Shown piece by piece: positions 23,301 through 35,300 of a DNA stretch of 64,000 nt. The number at the start of each line of letters is the position of its first letter. Position 1 is the first letter of the stretch. Origin of the DNA: Psoroptes ovis (lineage: Eukaryota > Arthropoda > Arachnida > Sarcoptiformes > Psoroptidae); assembly GCA_002943765.1 (NCBI GenBank), contig PQWQ01000012.1:248001-312000 (forward strand), written 5' to 3'. Below the pieces are notes generated by a model, which did no database searches, was not told the DNA's origin, and saw only the letters and a list, made by a program, of their open reading frames with translations. Position numbers and translations under genes: made by a program.

Positions 23301-26300
23301 GATGAATGTATCAATAATTGATCTTTATACCAATGTACATGCAATATTGGATCACCTTGTACTTCACATTCAAGCAAAGCTGTTTCTGATTTACTAACCG
23401 ATTTACTTAGGAATTTCGTTGCGAAATATGGTGGTGATTGAACGGTTAATTGTATGACTTTACTGAGGCCGGCACCTATACCGTTTGATACCTTTGAATT
23501 TTTTGAAAATTATCGAAAAAAACATCAAAATAATCGATTTAAATTAATCGATTTAATCGATTCAAATCAACTCAAATAATCAAACAAACAGAAATACCTG
23601 ACACATATAAAAACCGGCATCCGATTTATCTGCTTCTTGTATCCAAAGCGAGCCGTTCGGAAATATTTGACGACGATATGTTGATAATAGTTCATGAAAT
23701 TCGGATGGATGTTGTTGATCAGGTTCAACATTATCACTGGTCTTAATCGATTTATCATTATCACCATCAATAATAATCATCGAATTCATTGAATTCATCG
23801 ATGAATAATCATCATTATTCGATTGTTGTTGTTGTATTGTTGTCGTTGATTTTTTCCATAATAATTTTGGTTTAGGATTACCATCACCGTTACAATCGAT
23901 TCGTATATTATTCCCAAGGATAACATGAGCATTTTTTGGCTCCTGTATCCATGATGGTTCAACATTTACAATCAACATTGTTGTACGATTAACTGTTTTA
24001 ACATCATTCCATACGGTACATGTATAATTACCAACATGTTTAATCGATACACTACGAAATGTTAACAGGGAATAATCTTCTTCTTCTTGAACGATTATTG
24101 ATGATGCATGATTAGTTTTCACTGGTATTATTGATGTTGTTGTTGTTGATGATGATGATTGATTATCATCATTATTATTGTTATTATTATTATTATGTTT
24201 AAACCATTTAATATGCAATGGTGGATCACCTTCCAATATTGAACACATTAATTTTACTTTCATTCCTTGATTTGCAATCGTTGTTGATGATATTAATTGT
24301 GAATCGATTAATGGTGCAACACGAACAATCATTTTGATTGTACCACGTATCGGTTTTGAATCGGATCCCTGAATAGTGAACACAATTAATAATGGGCCAA
24401 GAACACAGAGAATATGAGAATTGAGTGAGGATTATTATAAACTAGTAACTAGTGACTAGTTTATTATTAATACTTGAAAAATTTGGAAAAATCAGATGCT
24501 TATTTGTAAAAAAATTAAGCCAGTAAATGCATTTCAAAGGATACAATTAATACATGAAATTTTGAAAAATTTTCAAAGACTATAGCTTTAGATAATTAAG
24601 CCTTAATCATAGCCTTAGATTTTTTTCGAAATTTCGGAAAATTTTGTCGATGTATAGCCTTAGATTTTTTCGATTTTTTCAAAAATTTCCACGTACTATA
24701 GCCTTAGATTTTTTCGATTTTTTCAAAAATTTCCACGTACTATAGCCTTAGATTTTTTCGATTTTTTCAAAAATTTCCACGTACTATAGCCTTAGATTTT
24801 TTCGATTTTTTGAAAAATTTTGACGATGGATAGCCTTAGATTTTTTCGAAAAATTTAAAAATTTTGTCGATAGATAGCCTTATATTTTTTCGATTTTTTG
24901 AAAAATTTTGACGATTGATAGCCTTAGATTTTTTTTGAAAAATTTTCAAAGACTATAGCCTTAGATTTTTTTTTTTTTTTTTTTTTGAATTAATCCGGCT
25001 AATTTTTCAAGCTTTTTTTTCTCGGTATTTTTTTTAAATCTGCCGAACAAATTGCTTTTGCTGGCACCATATATGGAATTTGCCGCTTTTGAGCCTCTTA
25101 TAAGCTTAGCTGTAGTGGAAAGGGTTGAATTTTTCTCTCAAAGATCTCTTTTGCCATCTCATCATCAATGAGAAAATCAAATTGAAAACTCACAAACTCA
25201 CACGGAGTTCACGATTCGAAATTTTGAAAAATTTAAATTTCATTCAAAATCCATAATGATCCAATGATCATCATCATCATCATAATCATCATTATTAATA
25301 TTATTAGCATTATTGATGATGTTTACGAGCTGAAATTTGGAACAACTCGCATCATGAGGAAATCAATCATCATTCGATATTCATATTCGGGTACATATTC
25401 GTAGAGAAACTTTACGGAAAATTTCATTTATTTTTCCAAAAAATGTTTCAAGTTTTTCTTCGAGAGTACTCAAAACAACTTGAAGGGCTATACTTTTCGA
25501 GATTATTAAATCTCTGACATTTTCGTAGATTTTCTCTTCCGATCAAATCATAGCGAAATGATGGATTTTTCCACGATTTTCCCATACTAATATCTACGAC
25601 CGTGTTCCAGATGTTCTTCGGGTTTCTCGATCCTCGGCAAGGTCCCGAGGACCGAGGTGGCCCAAAGAACCAAGGAGACCCTAAGAACCCTAAGAAAATT
25701 TTAAATTCATTTTTCTCATCTTCGAAAACCATTTTAAACCATGAAATATGTAAATAAATTTCAAATTTTGAAAATATTTACTTTGAATTACATTTGATCG
25801 GATTGCATTGAATCAAATCTAATGATGATGATGATGATGATTACTTTTTCGTGGAATCAATGAACGGACTGGCAATGGCAGAGGGAAAATACTTTTAAAA
25901 AGATTAGAAATCGATAAATATATGGCCGTACGGCCATACACATACTTGATGGTATGAATGGCCCCAGTCTTCGAAGCCCAAAGAAGTCTTCTAAGGCTCA
26001 AAGAAGTCTTCGGAGCCCGAGAAGGTCTAAGAAGCTCCCGAGAAGTCTTTGAAAGTCTTCGAAGAAGTCTTCAGAACCCGAGGAGTCTAAGAAGCCTTCG
26101 AACGAGTCTTCAAAGCTTAATGGTACTTTGAATTCATAAATTGAATTCAATCAAAATTGATTCCGTGGAAACATATTTCAAGTCATAGTTACATTAATGG
26201 CAATAATAATGATCAATGATCAATAAATCAGATTTGTTTGATGGTACATTAGTGATCGATGCTTTGGTATCATCGACAGCATCAGCATCAGCATCAGATG

Positions 26301-29300
26301 ATGTCGATGTTGATGCAGTTTTATTGATGGCTCATCATCATCTTATGATGATGATGACAATGGCCAGTTAAATGGCTCAAATGGACAAGTTTTATATGGG
26401 GTACTTATCGTCATCATCATCGACAACATCATAAAAGGTCATTGAATGTCCATCGATTGTTGATTGAAATAAACCATTTTCACAGTTTTTTTTTTTTTTT
26501 GGTTTGATTGTTTCACTTTGGTTCGGCCAAGAGAGAATAACAAATCAAGAATCAATTTTCGATGGATCAATCAAAAGCAATCGATTGATCAATCAAAAAT
26601 TGATCGAGTGTGATTTTCAAGAATGTTGAGCAGACATTCAGAGAAACACTTTGCCGATGGCTAGTGGCCAGATTTCGATGTAACTGCAGCAACCTAACTG
26701 TCACAACCTAAGGGCAGCAACCTAACAGCAGCAACCTAAGTGTCACAACCTAACTGTCACAACCTAAGTGTCACAACCTAACAGTCACAACCTAAGTGTC
26801 ACAACCTAACTGTCACAACCTAAGTGTCACAACCTAACAGTCACAACCTAAGTGTCACAACCTAACAGTCACAACCTAAGTGTCACAACCTAACAGTCAC
26901 AACCTAAGTGTCACAACCTAACAGTCACAACCTAAGTGTCACAACCTAACAGTCACAACCTAAGTGTCACAACCTAACAGTCACAACCTAAGTGTCACAA
27001 CCTAACAGTCACAACCTAAGTGTCACAACCTAACAGTCACAACCTAAGTGTCACAACCTAAGTGCAGCAACCTAAGTGCAGCAACCTAACTGTCACAACC
27101 TAAGTGTCACAACCTAACTGTCACAACCTAAGTGTCACAACCTAAGTGCAGCAACCTAACTGTCACAACCTAAGGGCAGCAACCTAACAGCAGCAACCTA
27201 AGTGTCACAACCTAAGTGCAGCAACCTAACTGTCACAACCTAAGTGCAGCAACCTAACTGTCACAACCTAAGGGCAGCAACCTAACAGCAGCAACCTAAG
27301 TGTCACAACCTAAGTGCAGCAACCTAACTGTCACAACCTAAGGGCAGCAACCTAACAGCAGCAACCTAAGTGTCACAACCTAAGTGCAGCAACCTAACTG
27401 TCACAACCTAAGGCAGCAACCTAACAGCAGCAACCTAAGTGTCACAACCTAAGTGCAGCAACCTAACTGTCACAACCTAAGTGCAGCAACCTAACTGTCA
27501 CAACCTAAGTGCAGCAACCTAACTGTCACAACCTAAGTGTCACAACCTAACTGTCACAACCTAACAGCAGCAACCTAACCAGATTAAGTTACCGAAGATA
27601 TTTTGAGTGGACACACCATATTGAATACATTAAAAATGTTATCACTTACCTTAACAATACATTCATAATCACCTTGATCATTATCACGATGAACATTTTG
27701 TATCGTTAATTTACCACCAATACCATTGATAATCGGTTCGATTTGTTGTCGATGATTATTCGGCAATGTTGCCGAACGATGTTTCCATATTAATGTTTCG
27801 ATTGGATATGCAATAACAGGACAAATCAAGGTTATGGTTGTACCAGATATCACTGTTGTTGAATAATCAGTTATTGTATTTGATATGGTTGATTTCGCCG
27901 ACGAAGATGTCGATAATGATGCAGATGATGGCGATGACCGGGACGTCCAATTTGGACGTAATGTAGCCGGTCCTATTACGTTGATTCGGCCTGAATACTG
28001 GACGATGCCGGCATTGTTGCTCGCTTCACATCGATACTGGGAATGAATCAAATCGAATCGAATTAAATTAAAATAATCAATTTTAATCAATTAAGATAAT
28101 TGAAATTCGATAATCGAATTATGATCAAATTTCGAATGACATAACACTTACATGGCCACCATCAATAACTTTTGCATTAGTAATATTAACAAAACTAACA
28201 ACATGACCAGTGGATTTAACGTAATCACCAGTTGTCAAACGGCGTGGTGAATACCCGTTGATCGGATGATCATCCAAAAACCATCGGATTTGTGGTAACA
28301 GTGTTGAACTGGCTGAACATTTCAACGATATCGAATGACCTTGTTCATATATTAAACCATCCGGGAATGTATCGATGAACACTGGTGGACTATCACCTAG
28401 TTTAAGCTCACCAATAGCTTGAATAGTTGTGTCTTCCGATTGGACAATACATTGATAACAACCCGAATCTTCACGTTCGATTGAACGAATGTTTAATACA
28501 TGTGGTTCAATCAATCGAATACGATTCATTTCACCATTATTATTAAATAAATTATTATTAGATGTTGATGATGATGATGATATTGAATTCGAATTCGAAA
28601 TACCATTATTACCATTCATCATAATTGGTTGACCATCTTTCAGCCATAATATCGATGATAATTGCGATTGATGATGATGACCTTCACTAATATTACATAC
28701 AAACGTTGCCGATGATGTTAAATCAGCTATTAAATATTCGGGAGACATGTTTACTTTGAGTGGACGTTGTACCAATAGTTCAATGTATGCACGTTCTTCA
28801 CCCAATGAATTATTGGCGATACAAATCCAATTACCTGAATGTTGTTCAGTTACGTGACCAATATGTATGAGGCTATCATATATTTGTACATTTGATGATG
28901 AATGTATTGGTGTTATGAGGCCAGATTCGGATGCTTGAAACCATCTGAAACATTGACGATGTTTATGTTTATGTATTTTGGATAAGAAAATATTAAACAT
29001 GTTAATCATAATAATAAACAAACAAATAAATGAATAATTCATTAAAATGGGGTCATTCATAGATAATCAAAATATTAGGTTGTCCCATAAGTTCTTGCCG
29101 ATTTTCAATGATTTTCTACGATATAACCGGTAAGAACTTATGGGACAACCCATTAAATCAAATCATCCATACCTGACCGTAGCTTGTGGCCATGCTTTCG
29201 TCACACATAACAACTGGACACTGTTGCCTAACCGTGTTTTAATCGGTGATTGTGATGATGATGATATTCTGGGGCTGATTCCGGTCATTACATCTGTGTA

Positions 29301-32300
29301 AATTAAAATATCAATGGTCAACGATGATCGTCAGTCATCGGAATTGAAATAAATGGTTAAATTAAATCAATTCATTTGAAAATCAATTTCAAAATTTACC
29401 ATTAACAATAAAATGTCCTTCAACAGCGCTGATCATTGTTTCTTTTGTCAACGTATTTTGTGTTTTACAACGATAATATCCACTATCCAATCGGGTAACA
29501 TTACGTATCAGTAGATCACCATTATCCAAAATAATATATTTTGAATCTAATGAATGAATTAGATTTGAAAAATCATAAGATCAAATCAGATTAAAATCAC
29601 AAATCGATTAACGAATAATCAAATATTTCAAGGGAAATTTCAGGAAAATCAAAGACTTTGCTAAAGTATTAATCAAGACTATAACATTCATCGATGCTGC
29701 TGATAATAATCAATTGATTTTGATCATCATCTACTGCAATTCTTTAGAAATTAATGAGATTTTTTTCGCCCATTGAAATTGGAATTCATAAATACAGAAT
29801 TGGAAAATTCAAATTGTGAATTCAATTCTTCATTATGCACAAACATAAATATTAAATTATCATCAATAAACATCATTAATAAACACTTGGAAATGACTTT
29901 TTATGAACATTCGATTCGATAATTTCGATTAAATCAAGTTTCAACAAAAGTTTTTCAATTCGAATAATTATTATCATCATTAGATCAACAAACTCATTAA
30001 CCGATTCAAGCTAAGATCAATGGTAATTTGATTCGAAATAATCGACTTGATCGTTGGAGCAATAAACGGGTGTAAATGGCCATATCAGATGATCATTAGA
30101 TTATTATCATCAATCGTATCGTAGATTGAAGTAAAGTTAATCAAATTCAATTTCATTTCAGATTTAACACTTAGAACTCGAGGCATTTACAGCGCAAGTA
30201 AGCCAGCAGCTCGACAATTTTTCACACTAATGTAAAATGGTGACTGAGGGCGCCTATCGAGTCGCTGCAATACAACTTATGGTGAGCTATGCTCACCGCT
30301 CGAGTTTTAAGGGTTAATACTTTACTTTCCATTCAATACGTCTTATGAATGTTTGTGATTCGATATCTTGGCTTGAGTATCTTAGAGTACTGGAAAATGA
30401 ATTAAGTCTAAAAGTTTTCAAACGATTTTCCATTTGAAATTATCCAAAAGTCCAAGTTGTTTGGCCGAAGAACGGAGAAAAAAACTTATAAATATATTCA
30501 TTCGATTAAACAAGTTTTCTTAGGGGCTTTTTGGCCAAAGTATCATAATCATTAACCCTTAAAACTCTAGCGGTGAGCATCACTCACCATAAGATGTAAT
30601 GCAGCAACTCGATAGGCGCCCTTCAGTCACCATTTTACATGAGTTTGAAAAATTGTCGAGCTGTTAGCTCGCTTGCGCTGTAACTGCCTTGAGTTCTAAG
30701 AGTTAAACATTTGAAATATAATCAGACACCCGAGTGTTGCCACCACCATCACCATTAGCGAGTATGTTCACTGAATGTATGGTTCAATGAATTTAATTAA
30801 AAATATTGAAAATGGAATGAAATCATTATTATTTTGAATTCACGATTATCATTATCATTAACCATCCAATGATCATTATCAAATGATTCCAATCATCAAC
30901 CATTCAATGATGATCGTAACGAATTCATAAATACAATAACCCGAATGATTAAACTTGATTAAGCTGACATGATTCGTTGATGATTTGAAATAATGAAAAT
31001 TAAATTTAAAATTCGATTCATCATTCATTCGATACATCATCGTATTCATCAATCATTGATCATTGAATTCGTTGGCCATCGATACAGCTGCTGCTGATGA
31101 TGATGATAATCAACTGATGGTACTGAAGTTGATTTCGAATGATCAAGGGCTGATAATGTTTCTGGATGATAACTCGATGACCATGACTTGATGAGATAAT
31201 TCGGTTTGTTTCATATAATTTCATTCGATTCAATTCGAATCATTCGTTCATTGATACATCCGGAGAGACACATGAATTATTATTATGTTAACATTAAAAT
31301 TGAATAAATGTATTCGGATGGACGAATTTTTGGCCCTCGCGAATCATTAAATGTCATCATTTAATATTAATTCGAATGTACCAAAAGCCCTAAACAACCA
31401 AATGATTACAAGATAACAAATCAACGATCCGTGTCATAAAAAACCCGAAAGTTTTACAAAATTTTGTTCATTCATTTATTCGGTTGTCATTACCATTGTT
31501 TGTTGATTATGGGTTTCAGGGATTGTTTTCATTCACTTGATATAATTCACAATTATTAATTCAAATGGAAAAATGGATATCCATGATCCATGATCATGAT
31601 CATTCAATTTATTAGGTTGTCCGAAAAGTTCTTGCCGATCATTTCCAATCAATTTTCAATGAAAAAACCGGCAAAAACTTTGCGGACAATCTATTTAGAT
31701 TCAAAGCTTTAGCGTATAACAAACATGTTTATGACAATCATTGAATTGATATGATGATGATGATCCATCATTAGTTTTTGAGGCTGGAATCGTTGTTCGA
31801 ACTAGTCGATAATACACCCGAAATACCGAAACGGACACTCCTCCCCCGATGATCATGATTATCATCGGGGGACAGCCGAAGTGGACGATGAAAACTTTTC
31901 GGTCGGTTGATTGACCATCGAAAACTTTGGTCTTCGGGTTTGATGATGGATTGTCAATGGATCAATGTGTTGACATTTCATTTATCCGTTATCATCCATC
32001 TGGCCATCTTTGCGCCATCATCAAAGATATTTTCGAATGATTCAAATGAATGAATGATGATCATCAAAATTTAAATTGATGATGCTTTGATGATATCATC
32101 ATCATTTCGAATGTATTTTTTTCAAAAAATTTTCAGTTCGCTGGTCACATTTTGGTTGGTCATTTCTCGGTCGTGTATTCGAATTCGGGTCCGGTCAACA
32201 ACGATGGCGGCCACCTCGGCCTATTTTCATCTTCTCCGATGTTTACTTCGGCTCTTTGGCCGAATTTCGCTGGCCATATTTCGGCTGGTGCTCGTTCGGT

Positions 32301-35300
32301 TGATGAATTTTTTATGCTTCGTTGGCCGTCGTTGTTTATTTCGATTATTATCATTATTATTCACATTATCATTGTTATTCCATGGCATATCATTATTCGA
32401 ATCAACATTGCCATTGTCATCGCCATTATTTTGGCCATTATTCGGGCTGTTTGTTGCATTGGTTGTTTCAGAAAACTTTCCCCATATATCAACATTACTA
32501 ATCTCAACAATTGTTGTTTGTTGTTCATTATTTAATTCATATTTGATTAGATTATCATTGTTTTGATCAGTATTTGCTTCAATTGATTGATCATTTGGGT
32601 CATCATTAACTTGATCATCCTGATCATCATTATCAATATTCGAATCATCTTGATCATTATCACCAATAGCCATACGCATTTCATTCATCATTTGGCTCAT
32701 TTTCAATTTTTTCTTCGCTTTAATCTGCTGTAATTGTTGTTTCAGCTCACGATTCAATTGTTCATTTGCTAATTGTTTACGTTTTTGTTTTCGATTTCGA
32801 AGATTTTTGAGGAAATTTTGCCGTTCATTTTCATCGAAATTTAAATGAATTTTTTTCGCTGATGATTTTTTTCGTTTGAATTCGGTTGATTTGTTTTGTT
32901 TATTATCGAATGATCGTGTTTGTTTTTGATTGGCTGAGCTGATCGATTTATTTTTATTGTTGAATGATGAGCGCCTTGATTTGTGTTTTTGCTTATGATT
33001 ATTCATTGTTTTTAAATGAAAACAAAGTTTTTGGCGCTTAAAAACACAAATAATTCAAGTTTAAATGTTGAAAAACAATGAAAAATTTAAAACTTAAAGT
33101 TCAAAGGCAGAAAACAGTTTAAAGCCTTGAAAACAGTTTAAAAGGGTAACCTAGAATAGCGGCCCCTGGAAAAAAATCAGAATAAAAGTTATCGCATCAT
33201 GTTTTTGGTCAATAGAGATGAAAAAAAGTCAATTATGCTCATCTCCAATTCTTGACCCTTCCGGTCCAAAAAGGGGGTCAAAAGTCAAAAATTGCTATAT
33301 CTCGGCCGTTTTAAGAGGTGAACTCTCAATTTTTTCAATAATTAAAGATTATCTAGCTATTAATCATTGGTGAAAATATCATTGCTTAACACGATCGAGA
33401 AACCGAAATATATCCATTTGAAGTTACCATTGTCATTATCATATGGGCTGCCAGTTGACGTGTACACGTCAAAACTGAAGTGCTCGGTGATTCGCTCAAC
33501 AACTGTCGCATTTAACACAAGTATTTCCATGTTCATCATCAATTGATGACCATTTAAGCCCAAGCATAACCATTTAATGACATTTTGGCAGCCACAGGAC
33601 ATAAACCACCATCTAACAGCCACCATATATTATCTAAAATATATATCTACAAAAATATTAACAAGAAATATTCCAAAAAAAAAATAAGAAAGAAAAATAA
33701 GGATAAATCACTCTTTGATATCACTTTCATCATCATCAAAAACGATCGGACCGCTATGATCGAAGATGTTTTTCAGAGCCTCAGCTGGCAGGAATCTACG
33801 GTTCTCGTACTTGCCATAACTTAGATAATATATTAGAGCTGAAACATGTGAACACGAACCAATGGTTCGTGTTCCCGATGGCACAAGTACAATAATGGCC
33901 TAATATTGAATCAAGTTCATGGCCATTCGGTTGATATTTTACACAAACCCGGTAGGCCTTTTAATTGATATGTCTCGATCGAACCCATCGAATCAAAGAC
34001 ATATCACCCAACATTTTTTCTACGAGCAATTGATCATGGTCTGATAGCATTTCTCCCAGGTATGTTATCGATTGTGACAGTTGATATGACCCAGTGAAAA
34101 ACATTATCAATAGTTCGAGTGAGAATTGTGGAAAATCTGCAAGATCATTGCTCCATGTGTTGATAAATATGTTTTTTTATAATTGAGATTATTATCTATA
34201 ACATATTGACCAAGATCGTTGTTGGTTAAATTCATTTTAAACATTCGCAGCACAATTACATCAACATTGTCCTTATCGCTCGTATATCGCTTACAAAAAT
34301 TGTTCACCAGATAGCAAGCTATTCTGCAATACGTCGATGCTTTTGACAGCGATTGATTCAGAAAATGGTGGTGTAGAAGCTTATATTTTTGTGCTATGAC
34401 TCCATGCACTGCTTCTACTGGCCAACGGATTTTGGTAACAAAGCGTAAATGATTCGATTCAGTTGTTGTTAATTGATTCCGTTGGCCTTTCAATGCTGGC
34501 ATCATTACCTGATATTAATATCATTACATGAAGTTGAACCAACAATAGCCCAAAATATCATAGACTTAGAAATACTTGTGTTAAATACGACAGTTGTTGA
34601 GCGAATCACCGAGCACTTCAGTTTTGACGTGTACACGTCAACTGGCAGCCCATATGATAATGACAATGGTAACTTCAAATGGATATATTTCGGTTTCTCG
34701 ATCGTGTTAAGCAATGATATTTTCACCAATGATTAATAGCTAGATAATCTTTAATTATTGAAAAAATTGAGAGTTCACCTCTTAAAACGGCCGAGATATA
34801 GCAATTATTGACTTTTGACCCCCTTTTTGGACCGGAAGGGTCAAGAATTGGAGATGAGCATAATTGACTTTTTTTCATCTCTATTGACCAAAAACATGAT
34901 GCGATAACTTTCATTCTGATTTTTTTCCAGGGGCCGCATCACTCTATGTTATTAAAGGAAACCCTTTGAAAAATTCAAAATTCAAAAAATTTTTGTAAAC
35001 AAAAACACGTGGAAAAGTGAGAGCCGTTCATAGAGGAAGACTGGCAAAAAATTTTTGAAAAATTCGAAATTTAAGAAAATTTTTCAAAAACAAATCAAAA
35101 AATCCTACCTTTCGGCGAAAGATTTGTGGCCAACAGCTGATCACCTTTTAGCCATGCAACAACATGAACATAATCACGCACAAATGCCGGTATTTGACAT
35201 TTGAGATGGCCAGTATTACCGATGATTGCATATTCACCATAAACTTGTAGGCTATATGGTTGCGGAATCACTGGTGATTGGTTGATTGTTGGATAAAAAA

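Larger units (their letters stand above)
24369..27649. other. Dscam-like intron (3.3 kb), repeat rich
   Basis: This intron lies between the exons for Ig6 and Ig7. It contains a ~44-bp tandem array, degenerate AAGAAGTCTTCGAAGCC-type repeats at 25,970-26,120, and a 14-bp minisatellite that ends only about 70 bp from the exon edge. No protein-coding gene is supported. Confidence 0.7.
29547..35108. other. Dscam-like intron (5.6 kb) holding a nested gene and transposons
   Basis: This intron lies between the two exons of Ig2. It holds two TTAA-flanked miniature elements, a hairpin miniature element (31612), a NOL12-like gene (32227-33006) and a decayed long-inverted-repeat DNA transposon (33146-34952). 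The stretches 30,720-31,600 and 31,880-32,220 show nothing further. Confidence 0.75.

Noticed and set aside
25448..25732. 94-codon minus-strand frame with proline/glycine-rich middle
   Set aside because: It lies in an intron among degenerate repeats, has no family features, and its composition follows the repeat sequence.
26684..27578. CRISPR-like array
   Set aside because: Regular 14-bp units have no unique spacers, and the context is a eukaryotic intron; it is a minisatellite.
26684..27578. Interstitial telomere array
   Set aside because: CCTAA occurs once per 14-bp unit, not as uninterrupted TTAGG/CCTAA repeats.
24369..35108. Alternative Dscam Ig exon arrays of the insect type
   Set aside because: The large introns were read for repeated Ig-like segments ending in YxC motifs; none was found beyond the constitutive exons.
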